A DNA stretch of 64,000 nt from Bacteroidota bacterium (GCA_035506275.1 DATJPT010000008.1:124001-188000); one strand, 5' to 3'; counted from the first letter of the stretch, positions 25,552 through 38,627 are shown. Numbers and translations are program-made. Notes: generated from the sequence alone by a model not told the origin.

Positions 25552-25853
25552 AAGTTTCCTTCATGTTGTTCCGATGGATGATATTGCCTGGGCAGGTCGA
25601 TAAACTCAACTTGTTCGAGAACGCACAATCTTCGAATTTCCTCCGCCGTCAGTGACCCTGTCGCAACCATTTTCGAATCGATGACCACAGCGGGAACCGA
25701 GTTCTTCACACCGGTAGAATCGCTCAGCCTGATCACTACCCGATAGCGTACGTCTTCCGCGGCCGGTTCCTTCATTCCGTCCAACAAACGGCGGGAGATC
25801 TTGTGCACGCAAAGGTCGGGCACTCCTGCGGGGCGGCACCCCGGAACGATCAA
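25548..25853 (-). CDS. Small propeptide-like protein coupled to the subtilase (start uncertain)
   Basis: 101 aa from TTG at 25853. Its second half (TGSLTAEEIRRLCVLEQVEF and IDLPRQYHP) aligns with residues 97-122 of the downstream protease (TADQIGKLSVLGSVEYI and ALARRYKP), the pro-region next to the mature domain; RYRVVIRLSDS also parallels KYNIIVYSSN. It is therefore probably a stand-alone I9-like inhibitor or chaperone of the protease. The frame is open further upstream to 25913 and encodes AAPFFILIALIVPGC, a good lipoprotein signal with Cys, but contains no ATG, GTG or TTG there; an ATT at 25898 or CTG at 25862 could start it. With that signal it would be a periplasm-facing lipoprotein. ATGA overlap couples it to the protease. 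Confidence 0.65.
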   Translation of the reverse strand: MIVPGCRPAGVPDLCVHKISRRLLDGMKEPAAEDVRYRVVIRLSDSTGVKNSVPAVVIDSKMVATGSLTAEEIRRLCVLEQVEFIDLPRQYHPSEQHEGNL

Positions 25854-25978
25854 TGCGATCAGGATGAAGAACGGTGCTGCCCGGAATATGTCGTGAATGC
25901 GAACGATGGCTGATTATTTTAGGGTCTTGAATATGCGGAGGGAAAAAAACTATTCCTCATAACGCTGCTGTTCATTCT

Positions 25979-26034
25979 ATGCCGGAAGATGCGCACAATT
26001 CAATGCACGAATTGTGACTCGCAGCACCCGGCAT
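25979..26034. other. Nested stem-loop structure downstream of glnB
   Basis: ATGCCGG (25979-25985) pairs with CCGGCAT (26028-26034), enclosing a second perfect stem CACAATTC (25994-26001) with GAATTGTG (26009-26016). It lies 43 nt after the glnB stop on the minus strand. There is no T tract, so it is not an ordinary terminator; it may be an RNA 3' structure or a protein-binding palindrome upstream of the small propeptide gene. Confidence 0.45.
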
Positions 26035-26076
26035 GCAAACGCGGCGGCTCCATCGAACCGCGTCATGACAGCATCC

Positions 26077-29542
<3,466 letters not shown>

Positions 29543-29698
29543 TCAAATTCCTCTACGAATATGCAGTCTCGCCACACTAATTCATCAAAATATAAGCATT
29601 TATTGAGAGAAGAGCAAAAAACGGAGGGCACGAGGCAGAACTCGCGAATCAGAGGGGGGATCAAAGAGGCTTGAATACGGAAAAGCATGAAGCCGCAA

Positions 29699-29725
29699 GA
29701 AGGCGTCCGGAAAACGGGCGCCTTC
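29699..29725 (-). terminator. Hairpin after the 1168-aa gene
   Basis: GAAGGCGTCCG pairs with CGGGCGCCTTC (one G-T pair) around a 5-nt loop, 22 nt past the stop on the minus strand; the T tract is weak. Confidence 0.55.
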
Positions 29726-29746
29726 CTGCTTTGAACGGCATTGTCG

Positions 29747-32700
29747 CTACCGAAGAAGGACCATCTTCTTCGTCATGCTCATCGTTCCAGGCGCACCTGA
29801 AAGCGCGGACGCCTGCAGCCGATAAAAATACACGCCGCTCGCTACATTGTATCCGCCGTCGCTCTTCGCATCCCACACCAAAAGCTGCGGACCGGCTTGC
29901 TGAACCTCGTCGACGAGCGTCCGGACTCTTTGTCCCAAGATATTGTAGACCGTCAGAACCACTTTACTCGGCACCGAGAGCTCATAGCGGATCGTGGTCG
30001 TCGGGTTGAAAGGATTCGGATAGTTCTGCATCAAGTGGAAAACAAACGGCAGGGCCGCTTGTTTTACCGATGTCAAAACGGTCGGATTGAACGTCCAGAG
30101 GTCGCTGGACGACGGGGCGTGGTTTGCGATGATCTCGAATTCATCTCCGTCCGCGAATAAATTGGCCCCCCTCATCGTCGCGACGATCCACCACATCATC
30201 GGGGAATTATCATCCAAAATATCGGCCGGAATGAGCGGATTGTTGACGGTTGCGTTGTAGTTTGTCGCAAAAATAAATGCAAACTCGCGCGACGTTGTGG
30301 TTTCAATCCCCGAACTGGTCGACGGCGGATCGTACTTACCGTTTTCCCTTCCCCCCGCCGCATTGTTTTCCAGAAAGCCGACATCCAGCTGCTGATTGTT
30401 GTTGTCTTCGTCCAGTGCTACAAAAGGCACGGGCCGCCGGTCCTGATATGCATATCCCAGCGTCGCATTGACAATCGGCAGGAATGACGGGTCCGCCAGA
30501 ACTGAGTTTGCATGCCGCACGAACCGATACGCCAAGGAGACATTGGGATCGCTCGGATTGACGATGTTGAAGCTCGAGTCAACCGTGGCAAATTTGATCA
30601 GCACGTCATGAAATTGATCTGGAGGAACAGTTGATGTCCCTGCGCCAAATGTTTTTCCCCAGTCCAAACCCATCCCGATCGCTCCGCCGGTCCCTGAAAC
30701 ATTGAACCCTTCAAGGGCGTAGTCGCCGGCATCGAGACTTGACCAATCCCTTTTGCCCGAGGGGATATTCCATCCCACTCCCTCCCCGCCGGAATTCATT
30801 CCCGGCAGCGTATCGATCGTTCCCCGAAGCAGCTTAAATCCATCAATGACCGGACTGGTGAACCCGAGCGAGTCCGGCAAATAATGATTTTGGATGAGGA
30901 CCGTTCCGGTCGTGGAGTCGATGACGGTGTACCCGTGAACGGGTCCGGGGGCAATCGAATCGATCCCGCGAATCTCGTAAATGTGATTTTTCAATTTCGT
31001 AGAATCGACAATCCAGACCTTAAAGGACCCCTGAGCGCGGCCGGAAACATGAAGCAGGGGTGTAGTATACAATGCATAACTGAGCTGCCTGACAGGAAAA
31101 ACAAGCGTGTCGGTCCATTGGTTATAGAGCGAATCACTGATGGTGAGTACAAGCGTTATTGTCGAATCGGTGTCGCCTCTCGGCACGTCAAACGCCAGGT
31201 ACGTGGCCGGATTATTCTGGTCGTACGAGAGCGAGAAGGTCGCAGTCGCCCCCAACGCTGCAAGGCTGAGATATTGCTCCGGCGCCCCGGGTGATTGATG
31301 GATCTTCAGGTTTGAAAAAGCGAACGAGGAGTTGTTTTTCAGGTCGAAGGTGTATCTCACCGTCTCGCCCGGATTTGGAATGCCGTCTTCATTGACGTTA
31401 TCGGACGCGACAGAATATCCGGAAACAGTCAGCGATGTTGTCGAGATGTTGTTGAGTGTTTGCATCCACGTAATAATCCGTCCGTTCGGATAATGGACGA
31501 CAACGTCAGCGGTAAGTCCGGTCGGCCGCTGCGGTATCTGTACTGACTGCCCGAAAACGAAATCGCCGGAGCCGCCGTCGCTATGCAATCCGTCGTCAAG
31601 AAGCGGAACGCTGGCAACCAGCGAATCACCGTATGTTTTCAGATTGATTGTGACGCCTAAGGCATTCAAGGTCCGTGCATCTGCCCTGAAAGAAACAATC
31701 GCGTTCGACCCGGTGTCCTTTACCGAAAAACTTACCTGAGGCAACCCCTTGAACGTAAGACCAAATTCCTGGGCAACAATTTTCTCATTCGCCTTCAATG
31801 CGGCGATGCTTGACAAGTAATCTGCTCCCAGGCCGGCAATCGCCGAAACGACAACTTCCTGAGTATCTCCGGCAGCCATCGTAAATGGTCCGGAACAAAG
31901 AGCCATTCGAATGTCGGCAGGAGGAGAGACAACTCCTGGTCCGCTTATAAATGTGGGGCCAGTACCGGTCACAGGATCTCCTGGATAACAGAATCTTCCG
32001 CCGTTTGTAACAGTTGAAGGAAATGATGCACCGGTAGTGCCTACCAATCCTCTCATTAGATTATACCACATGGTGGCGCCGTTTGGACCACTTGAACCAA
32101 GCTGCGGGTCATCAAAAGTGGCATTCCCGTTAAGGAAGAAGTCGAAAGCCGTCATCGGCAAAGTCTTATAGCCCGCTATACGGAGACCGTCGATGATCGC
32201 AGTGTCTGTGGACAGCCCTTTTATTTTCGGCCCCTGAAGAAAATTAAAACCGACCGAAGGAGGGGGAAGTCCAAGACTCGCGAAACTCGCATCGCGGGGT
32301 TCGCCGTTGTAGGCATATCCCAGGCTAAGAACCGTATCGCAGCCGACCGCATCGTCTCCCATGAAACCAATGTCCGGGTCGGCCCATTGTGCAACGTACA
32401 TTGAATCAAGCTCAACTCCGCTCTTGTTGATCAACTTATAGCTTTCAAAAATCGTATTGGCTAGCGCTCCGGGCTGCCGGTACGCCCAGATCGTTCGCTG
32501 CACCTCGAGGCCTATCGGGTTTGACGAATAGAGATTCACTGTCAGCGTCGGATTTGCGTCATTCATGACCATCCACTCGGTCTGGTCCGCGCCGGGATAC
32601 CCCGGTATGTCGACGCCGGGGTCATACATGCCATTGTGGTTCAGATCTGTGTACGGCGCTCCCTGGTCCGCGGGCCATCGGTTCCAGTCGTTCCAGTATT

Positions 32701-33253
32701 GTTGAAGCAAATCGTTGGCGCTGGCACCCCCGAATCGGCCGATGTAACTGACTTCGCTGTTCTGTAGTAGCGCCGTCTCGAGGGCAATGGTATCTGCATT
32801 TGTGGTCGGCCTGATATCCGGCCGGACCCGATAGATTCTGTTTGCCGGGTCCGTGGGATCGGACGGCGTCGGTAACGCGCTTGCCGATCCATTGACCAGG
32901 ATTCTTCCAGGTTGCAGGCCATGGTTGTACGTCGAACCGCCGCAAAAAAGTGCGCCGCTCTTGAACGCCGTCCACACAAGGCCGTCCTCAAAGACGCATG
33001 TCCCAACGTTCGAGCCGATCGGGAACTCGAACCCTTCGTCGCTCGCGAAGAACGGGTTAAATGAACCGTCCCCGTTATTTCCGTAGTAGTTGAAGATGTT
33101 GTTAATGTCCATCGGCTGGTAGACATTACTGGTTGCCGTCTTGGCGAGCCGTGAGGCACTCTGTGCGCTTGCTGGCCGTTCCGCAAACAACGCTTGAGTG
33201 CCAATCAATACTATTGCGGCAACAAGGAGGAATTGCGCTCGGATAGTTTTCAT
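29747..33253 (-). CDS. Very large secreted protein with NYPNPFNP sorting domain
   Basis: 1168 aa. Signal peptide 1-24 (cleavage near LFAE), a long globular part with many Asp-Gly-rich, calcium-site-like turns (DLNHNGMYDPGVD, GDGSFNPF), a CARDB-like segment around DNVNEDGIPNPGETVRYTFDL (about 625-660), and the C-terminal sorting domain about 1070-1168 (MQNYPNPFNPTTTIRYEL, ending SGVYFYRL…KKMVLLR). No catalytic motif is recognised. It would be exported by Sec then by a type IX-like system and held at the surface. Similar long proteins of unknown function are common in Ignavibacteria-type genomes. It has its own hairpin terminator and no close operon partner. Confidence 0.88.
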   Translation of the reverse strand: MKTIRAQFLLVAAIVLIGTQALFAERPASAQSASRLAKTATSNVYQPMDINNIFNYYGNNGDGSFNPFFASDEGFEFPIGSNVGTCVFEDGLVWTAFKSGALFCGGSTYNHGLQPGRILVNGSASALPTPSDPTDPANRIYRVRPDIRPTTNADTIALETALLQNSEVSYIGRFGGASANDLLQQYWNDWNRWPADQGAPYTDLNHNGMYDPGVDIPGYPGADQTEWMVMNDANPTLTVNLYSSNPIGLEVQRTIWAYRQPGALANTIFESYKLINKSGVELDSMYVAQWADPDIGFMGDDAVGCDTVLSLGYAYNGEPRDASFASLGLPPPSVGFNFLQGPKIKGLSTDTAIIDGLRIAGYKTLPMTAFDFFLNGNATFDDPQLGSSGPNGATMWYNLMRGLVGTTGASFPSTVTNGGRFCYPGDPVTGTGPTFISGPGVVSPPADIRMALCSGPFTMAAGDTQEVVVSAIAGLGADYLSSIAALKANEKIVAQEFGLTFKGLPQVSFSVKDTGSNAIVSFRADARTLNALGVTINLKTYGDSLVASVPLLDDGLHSDGGSGDFVFGQSVQIPQRPTGLTADVVVHYPNGRIITWMQTLNNISTTSLTVSGYSVASDNVNEDGIPNPGETVRYTFDLKNNSSFAFSNLKIHQSPGAPEQYLSLAALGATATFSLSYDQNNPATYLAFDVPRGDTDSTITLVLTISDSLYNQWTDTLVFPVRQLSYALYTTPLLHVSGRAQGSFKVWIVDSTKLKNHIYEIRGIDSIAPGPVHGYTVIDSTTGTVLIQNHYLPDSLGFTSPVIDGFKLLRGTIDTLPGMNSGGEGVGWNIPSGKRDWSSLDAGDYALEGFNVSGTGGAIGMGLDWGKTFGAGTSTVPPDQFHDVLIKFATVDSSFNIVNPSDPNVSLAYRFVRHANSVLADPSFLPIVNATLGYAYQDRRPVPFVALDEDNNNQQLDVGFLENNAAGGRENGKYDPPSTSSGIETTTSREFAFIFATNYNATVNNPLIPADILDDNSPMMWWIVATMRGANLFADGDEFEIIANHAPSSSDLWTFNPTVLTSVKQAALPFVFHLMQNYPNPFNPTTTIRYELSVPSKVVLTVYNILGQRVRTLVDEVQQAGPQLLVWDAKSDGGYNVASGVYFYRLQASALSGAPGTMSMTKKMVLLR

Positions 33254-33420
33254 AGGAAGCCCCTTTTTTTATATGTCGGTAAGAAAACGCTCCCAATCGT
33301 CAGGTGTGATGCGGTGAATGTACCCTTTGCAGCTTGAAATAGCAATACCGGTTTCTGGCCTGACTTCTTCTCTTCATTTTGAATATGAAGCAACCTTCCG
33401 GGGGGCAGAGGGGATTTCAT

Positions 33421-33441
33421 CAAAACAGCCGTATTAACGGC
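33421..33441 (-). terminator. Possible terminator overlapping the adenosyltransferase stop
   Basis: On the minus strand GCCGT, TAAT, ACGGC is followed by TGTTTTG. The stem is only 5 bp and includes the stop codon of the gene. Confidence 0.4.
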
Positions 33442-33991
33442 GTGGTGAAGGATTTTTCCATTGAATCTCTTGCTTCTTCGCATCGAGGTTTTGACGGCGG
33501 GAAAGGACGAACAACAGGTCTGAAAGGCGGTTGAGATAGACGAGGATGTCTTTGTTAATGCTTTCCAATCGCATCAACCGAACGGCAGAGCGTTCGGCGC
33601 GTCTGCAGACGGTGCGCGCATAATGGAGATAGGAAGCTCCGGGCGTCCCTCCGGGAAGAACGAAGGCCTTCAGCGGCGGAAGCGAACGCTGAATGGCATC
33701 GATCGTTCGTTCCAGGAGGAGAACTTGTGAGCCGGTAATGTGGGGGATCAGCGATCGCTTGTTTCTTTTCTTTGTCGCCAAATCGGCGCCGAGAACGAAG
33801 AGTTCGTTTTGAATTCTTTCAAGAATCTCATCGACCTTCCTGCCCGGTCTGAACGACCGGACTACTCCGAGAAGAGAATTGAGTTCGTCAACAGCGCCGT
33901 AGGCTTCAATACGCAGGCTATCCTTTGAAACCCGGTCGCCTCCGAAGAGTCCCGTCTCTCCCTTGTCTCCAGTTTTTGTATAGATCTTCAT
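33434..33991 (-). CDS. cobO: ATP:cob(I)alamin adenosyltransferase, PduO type
   Basis: 185 aa. N-terminal MKIYTKTGDKGETGLFGGDR and the motif RIEAYGAVDELNSLLG form the ATP site; the C-terminal ARTVCRRAERSAV (about 120-132) and YLNRLSDLLFVL helices complete the trimeric PduO/MMAB fold. It attaches the adenosyl group to reduced cobalamin to make coenzyme B12. It lies 23 nt after the M20 peptidase gene. There is no cobalamin riboswitch upstream, as the gene is within an operon. PduO-type proteins are not homologous to CobA/BtuR although named alike. Confidence 0.93.
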   Translation of the reverse strand: MKIYTKTGDKGETGLFGGDRVSKDSLRIEAYGAVDELNSLLGVVRSFRPGRKVDEILERIQNELFVLGADLATKKRNKRSLIPHITGSQVLLLERTIDAIQRSLPPLKAFVLPGGTPGASYLHYARTVCRRAERSAVRLMRLESINKDILVYLNRLSDLLFVLSRRQNLDAKKQEIQWKNPSPRR

Positions 33992-34014
33992 AGGAAGCGC
34001 CGGTAAGCGAAAAA

Positions 34015-35409
34015 TTACTTCTTCTTATGCGGATGGTTCTTCCAGAAACCTGGAAGCCCGTCATAGAAGTAGGCCGAAGTGCGGATTCCGCCGAAGAAGT
34101 TATCAAGGTTGATGAACTCATCCGGGGAATGCGCATTTTCGTCCGGCAGGCCGAAACCGAGAAGCACCGTATCGATGCCAAGGACTTTTTTGAATTGCGC
34201 AACGACCGGGATCGAACCCCCTTCTCCCTGATACAACACTTTTTTGCCGAACCCTTTTTCCAGCGCATCGACAGCAGCCTTCACTCCCGGGCTGTCGATC
34301 GGGGTGATGGCCGCCTCGCCGCCGTGCAAGTTGCGTACTTTGACCGAAACGGTCTTGGGGGCAATTTTCTTAAGATGTTTTTCAAAGAGCTTTGCCGCTT
34401 TCGCGGAAGTCTGGTCGGGAACAAGACGCATGGATATTTTCGCGAACGCTTTTGCGGGGAGGACGGTCTTTGCCCCTTCTTCGATGTATCCTCCCCAGAT
34501 CCCGTTGCACTCGAGCGTCGGACGCGACCAAACCCTTTCGAGAGTCGTAAACCCTTTTTCACCGTAGAGAGCTTTGACTCCGAGATCTTTTGCGTAGCTC
34601 TTGTCCCTAAAGGGAAGCTTCTTGAACGAGTTACGTTCGACCTTCGTCAGCGGACGGACATCGTCGTAAAATCCTTTCACGGTGATCTTTCCGTTCTTAT
34701 CGTGAAGCGACGCGATCATTTCGCACAATGCCTGAACGGGGTTGTGCACCGAACCTCCGAACGATCCTGAATGGAGATCGCGGTTCGGACCGGTCACTTC
34801 GACCTCCATATATGCCAATCCGCGAAGGCTGTAGCAGATGGACGGCACTCCTTTTGCGAACATTCCCGAATCCGATATGATGACCAGATCTGCTTTCAGA
34901 AGTTCGGTATGCTCTTCGATGAAGCGATCCAGGTTCTCGCTCCCCACTTCCTCTTCCCCTTCGATGATCATCTTGATGTTGACCGGCATCGATCCGTACT
35001 GCTTCATGAACGCTTCCACGGCTTTGAAGTGGATGAACACCTGTCCTTTATCGTCCGCCGCGCCGCGGGCATACAGCCTCTCGCCGCGGATCGTTCCTTC
35101 AAACGGAGGAGAGGTCCAGAGATTCAGTGGATCGACCGGCTGAACGTCGTAGTGGCCGTAGAAAAGGACCGTCGGTTTCCCCGCTGCGTGTAGCCATTCG
35201 CTGAAGACCACCGGATGGCCTCCCGTCGGAAGGATCTGGACATTTTCCATTCCGATCTTTTTCATGTGATCCGCGACCCATTGTGCGCACCGCCTCGTGT
35301 CGTCATCGTGTTCCTTCTGCGAACTGACGCTGGGAATCGCGAGGAACTCTTTCAATTCGTCAATATACCGGTCTTTGTTGGAGAGGATATATGGTAAAAC
35401 TTTTTCCAT
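34015..35409 (-). CDS. M20-family dipeptidase / peptidase
   Basis: 464 aa from ATG 35409 (MEKVLPYILSNKDRYIDELK), preceded by AAGGAAT. Metal-site motifs of the M20 fold: YGHYDVQPV (His and the following Asp), GAADDKG, EGEEEVGSENL (catalytic Glu-Glu pair), SDSGMF, and a late His in GFGLPDENAHSPDEF. A dimerisation lid domain lies in the middle (about 190-310). It matches the CNDP-like dipeptidase group rather than DapE. Likely cytoplasmic cleavage of dipeptides. Sits 40 nt after metG and 23 nt before the adenosyltransferase. Confidence 0.92.
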   Translation of the reverse strand: MEKVLPYILSNKDRYIDELKEFLAIPSVSSQKEHDDDTRRCAQWVADHMKKIGMENVQILPTGGHPVVFSEWLHAAGKPTVLFYGHYDVQPVDPLNLWTSPPFEGTIRGERLYARGAADDKGQVFIHFKAVEAFMKQYGSMPVNIKMIIEGEEEVGSENLDRFIEEHTELLKADLVIISDSGMFAKGVPSICYSLRGLAYMEVEVTGPNRDLHSGSFGGSVHNPVQALCEMIASLHDKNGKITVKGFYDDVRPLTKVERNSFKKLPFRDKSYAKDLGVKALYGEKGFTTLERVWSRPTLECNGIWGGYIEEGAKTVLPAKAFAKISMRLVPDQTSAKAAKLFEKHLKKIAPKTVSVKVRNLHGGEAAITPIDSPGVKAAVDALEKGFGKKVLYQGEGGSIPVVAQFKKVLGIDTVLLGFGLPDENAHSPDEFINLDNFFGGIRTSAYFYDGLPGFWKNHPHKKK

Positions 35410-35449
35410 TGTTATTCCTTGCAATAATGAAATGATTTGAATACTTCCG

Positions 35450-37507
35450 TTACTTGATTCCGCTTCCCGGCTCAACCTCGTTCGAGACCGACAACAACGC
35501 AAACGCATCCCCGTCGCCGTGCGTGGCAAGAAGCATCCCTTGCGACTCGACCCCCATCAGCTGCGCCGGCGCAAGGTTGGCGACGACAATGATGGTCTTG
35601 CCGATCAGCTCCTCCGGCTTCCTCTGCTGCGCGATTCCGGCAACGATCTGGCGCCGCTCTGAGCCTAGATCGACCGAGAGCTTCAACAGCTTCTTTGATT
35701 TCGGGACTGGCTCGCACGCAATGATCTTAGCGACCCTCAAATCGACTTTCTGAAAGTCCTCGAACGAGATCACGGGCTTGAACGGAGGCGTTCTCTTTGC
35801 GGGGACCGCCTCGGGCTCTCCGGCCGGGGGCTTCATTTTTTGCAGTTCTGCTTCGATGGCTTCATCCTCGATTTTCTTAAAAATAATCTCGGGCTTCTTG
35901 AGTTTGTGCCCGGGGGCGAGGTTCAGTTCTCCGGCGTTGGACCAGTGTTCGTCGCGAAGAGGAGAGCGCATGCCGATCATGGTCCAAATCTTTTCGGACG
36001 AGAACGGCACGGTCGGAGAGAAGAGCACGGCAAGGCTTCGGACAATTTGCAGGCAGATATTGACCGTTGTAGCGCACACTTCCGGTTTTGTCTTTATGGT
36101 CTTCCACGGTTCGCTGTCGTTAAAATATTTATTGGCGGCGCGCGCCAGGTTCATCACCTCCGCGGTTCCCTCACGGAACTTGAACTTCTCGTACAGCGCA
36201 CCGGCAGTTTCCGGAGTGCGCGCAAGAACCTCGATAATTTCTTGGTCTCTCCCATTGAGCGTTCCCCGGACCGGGACGGCCCCGCCGAAATTCTTTTCGG
36301 CAAAAGCCAGCGTTCGATTCACGAAATTCCCGTAAATGTCGGCCAGCTCGTTGTTGCTCTTTGCCTGAAAATCCTTCCAGTAAAAGTCCGAATCGCGCGT
36401 TTCCGGGAGAATCGTCGTCACGGTGTAGCGGAGCAGGTCGGGCTCGAACACTGTCAGGACATCTTTCACATAAATCGCATTGTTGCGGCTTTTCGAGAAC
36501 TTTCCCCCTTCAAGATTCAGAAATTCGTTGGCGGGAACATTGTCCGGCAGCGCATAGCCCCCTTTCGCCATCAACATGGCCGGGAAAACGATGCAATGAA
36601 AGACCACGTTGTCTTTCCCGATAAAAGCGATGTACTGCGTCCCCTCATCCTGCCAGTATTCCTTCCATTTTTCCGGCGAACCTTGCCTCTGCGCCCACTC
36701 TTTTGTCGACGAGATGTAGCCGAGGACCGCGTCGAACCAGACATAGAGCACCTTGTGCTCAAACCCCTCGAGCGGCAGCGGTACGCCCCAATTAAGGTCC
36801 CGCGTGACCGCCCTGTCCTGCAGTTTCTCCCTGAACCAGCTTTCGCAGTACTGGAGGACGTTTTCTTTCCATTCTGTATGCGAATGGACGTACTCTTCAA
36901 GGCGCGGCTGAAAATCGCCGAGGGGGAGATAAAAATGCGTCGTGCTTCGGACCACCGGCGTCGTTCCGCACAGCTTGCATTTCGGGTTGATCAGCTCGAC
37001 AACGTTGAGCCACGTTCCGCAGTTTTCGCATTGATCGCCACGCGCCGATTCGTAGCCGCAAACCGGGCAGGTTCCTTCGACGTACCGGTCGGCAAGGAAC
37101 ATCTTGTTCACTTCGCAGTACAACTGCTGTTCCTGCTTTTCCTTCAGAATTTTCTTTGAATAGAAATCGAGAAAGAATTCCTTCGAGGTCTCGTGATGGA
37201 TCGGCAGCGATGTCCGCGAATAGTTGTCGAAGCTGACGCCGAGACTGGCGAACGACGATACGTTCATCGCATGGAACCGGTCGACGATGGCCTGGGGAGA
37301 AACGCCTTCTTTGTCCGCCGTGATCGTGATCGGCACGCCGTGTTCGTCCGAGCCGCAAATGAAAAGCACGTCGCGATGCTGCAGACGCTGGTATCGGACA
37401 AAAATATCCGCGGGAATGTACGCTCCCGCGAGATGGCCCAGGTGGATCGGTCCGTTGGCGTACGGGAGGGCCGCCGTCACTAATATTCTCTTAAAATTTC
37501 TGCGCAT
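35450..37507 (-). CDS. metG: Methionyl-tRNA synthetase
   Basis: 685 aa, full-length class I enzyme. HLGH (HIGH box) in PYANGPIHLGH near residue 22; two zinc knuckles (CPVCG…CENC and CKLCG, about 143-185); KFSKS (KMSKS box, about 335); anticodon-binding helices; and a C-terminal EMAP-II/Trbp111 tRNA-binding domain (about 590-685; DLRVAKIIACEPVPKSKKLLK) that promotes dimerisation. It charges initiator and elongator tRNA-Met. Its start overlaps the holB end by 17 nt. Confidence 0.97.
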   Translation of the reverse strand: MRRNFKRILVTAALPYANGPIHLGHLAGAYIPADIFVRYQRLQHRDVLFICGSDEHGVPITITADKEGVSPQAIVDRFHAMNVSSFASLGVSFDNYSRTSLPIHHETSKEFFLDFYSKKILKEKQEQQLYCEVNKMFLADRYVEGTCPVCGYESARGDQCENCGTWLNVVELINPKCKLCGTTPVVRSTTHFYLPLGDFQPRLEEYVHSHTEWKENVLQYCESWFREKLQDRAVTRDLNWGVPLPLEGFEHKVLYVWFDAVLGYISSTKEWAQRQGSPEKWKEYWQDEGTQYIAFIGKDNVVFHCIVFPAMLMAKGGYALPDNVPANEFLNLEGGKFSKSRNNAIYVKDVLTVFEPDLLRYTVTTILPETRDSDFYWKDFQAKSNNELADIYGNFVNRTLAFAEKNFGGAVPVRGTLNGRDQEIIEVLARTPETAGALYEKFKFREGTAEVMNLARAANKYFNDSEPWKTIKTKPEVCATTVNICLQIVRSLAVLFSPTVPFSSEKIWTMIGMRSPLRDEHWSNAGELNLAPGHKLKKPEIIFKKIEDEAIEAELQKMKPPAGEPEAVPAKRTPPFKPVISFEDFQKVDLRVAKIIACEPVPKSKKLLKLSVDLGSERRQIVAGIAQQRKPEELIGKTIIVVANLAPAQLMGVESQGMLLATHGDGDAFALLSVSNEVEPGSGIK

Positions 37508-38621
37508 TCAGTAAAATTCGTTTTAGCTGGATCGATACAGAAAGCAGCACTAAGGGAAGATACACATTTCCCCGAAGAAGTTCGAGTCCCCGTTCGACGG
37601 CGATTATTGTGGCCGGGAAATCGGAAGAGCTGAAGCGGGCAAGAAACCGGTTCAGGTCCTCGCGCTGATCGTCGTTAATGATCCCGCCCCCTCCATCTTC
37701 TTTCATCATCATCGCATCCCGGAACCAGACGAGCAGAAGCGTCAGCAGCTGTTCGACGGCCTTCCTGTCGTTCTCTGCGACGCGCTCTTCGATATCCTCC
37801 AGTAATTTCAAATTCCGTCCGCCGAGCACAGACCGGAGGAACTCAACGGCATCGGCACGCTGGGATGCGACATCCTCCGAAAAAAGTTCCAGCGCGTACG
37901 AATAATCCCCCCCCGACAGCCGCGAGATGAGCTTGGCCTGTCCGGCCGGAACGCTCTCGCGTTCGGCGAGCGCATGCTCGACCTCTTCATCATTAAGGAT
38001 GTCGCAGCGGACGCTTTGACATCTCGAAATGATCGTGGGAAGAAGTTTCTCCCTCCGCGAAGTGGTGAGGAGAAACACGGTGTCGCTCAGCGGTTCCTCG
38101 AGCACCTTCAGCAGCGAATTCCCGGACGTGTCGTTCATCATTTCGGCATCGCACACGATAAAAATTTTTCGCCCCTTTTCGAACGCCGATAACGAGGACT
38201 CTTTTTTGATGTCGCGGATCGTCCCGATGTTGATCTGCGTTGCTTTCGGAATATTGAAATGAAAATAGGGATTCTTTGCCTTCTGCTCCACCTGGCTCTG
38301 TATCTCTTCCCTCAATTCGGGCTGGAGCTTTCCCTCGCCGGTCTCTCCCCCTTTGTCGGACTTTGCCGCGGGGAGCGCGAAGATGAGTTTAACGTTGGGG
38401 TGCTGAAGGTGCAGCATTTTCTTGCAGCTCGGACAGACATCGCACGCGGCCGTTCCCTGCTTTTCGCACAAGAGGACCTTCGCGAACTCGATCGCAAGGG
38501 CATCCTTCCCCACTCCTCTCGGCCCCCAGAGTAAATATGCATGCGCGATCCTTTGCTGTTCGATCGAACGGCGAAGAATTTCCTTGGCGCGCGATTGTCC
38601 GATGATTGAATTCCAGCTCAT
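37491..38621 (-). CDS. holB: DNA polymerase III delta' subunit
   Basis: 376 aa, AAA+ clamp-loader family. Walker A-like GPRGVGKDA (Asp instead of Ser/Thr after the Lys), the Cys4 zinc module (Cys53 region: CEKQGTAACDVCPSC), and SRCQSVRC sensor/arginine-finger motif. It works in the clamp loader that puts the beta clamp on DNA. Delta' often has an inactive P-loop, and the Lys-Asp here fits that. Overlaps metG by 17 nt and lies 6 nt after the Omp85 gene. Confidence 0.9.
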   Translation of the reverse strand: MSWNSIIGQSRAKEILRRSIEQQRIAHAYLLWGPRGVGKDALAIEFAKVLLCEKQGTAACDVCPSCKKMLHLQHPNVKLIFALPAAKSDKGGETGEGKLQPELREEIQSQVEQKAKNPYFHFNIPKATQINIGTIRDIKKESSLSAFEKGRKIFIVCDAEMMNDTSGNSLLKVLEEPLSDTVFLLTTSRREKLLPTIISRCQSVRCDILNDEEVEHALAERESVPAGQAKLISRLSGGDYSYALELFSEDVASQRADAVEFLRSVLGGRNLKLLEDIEERVAENDRKAVEQLLTLLLVWFRDAMMMKEDGGGGIINDDQREDLNRFLARFSSSDFPATIIAVERGLELLRGNVYLPLVLLSVSIQLKRILLNAQKF

Positions 38622-38627
38622 GTTCTC

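Noticed and set aside
33254..33433. Cobalamin riboswitch near the adenosyltransferase
   Set aside because: The spacer is downstream of that gene, holds no B12-box-like sequence, and the gene's start lies only 23 nt after the previous gene.
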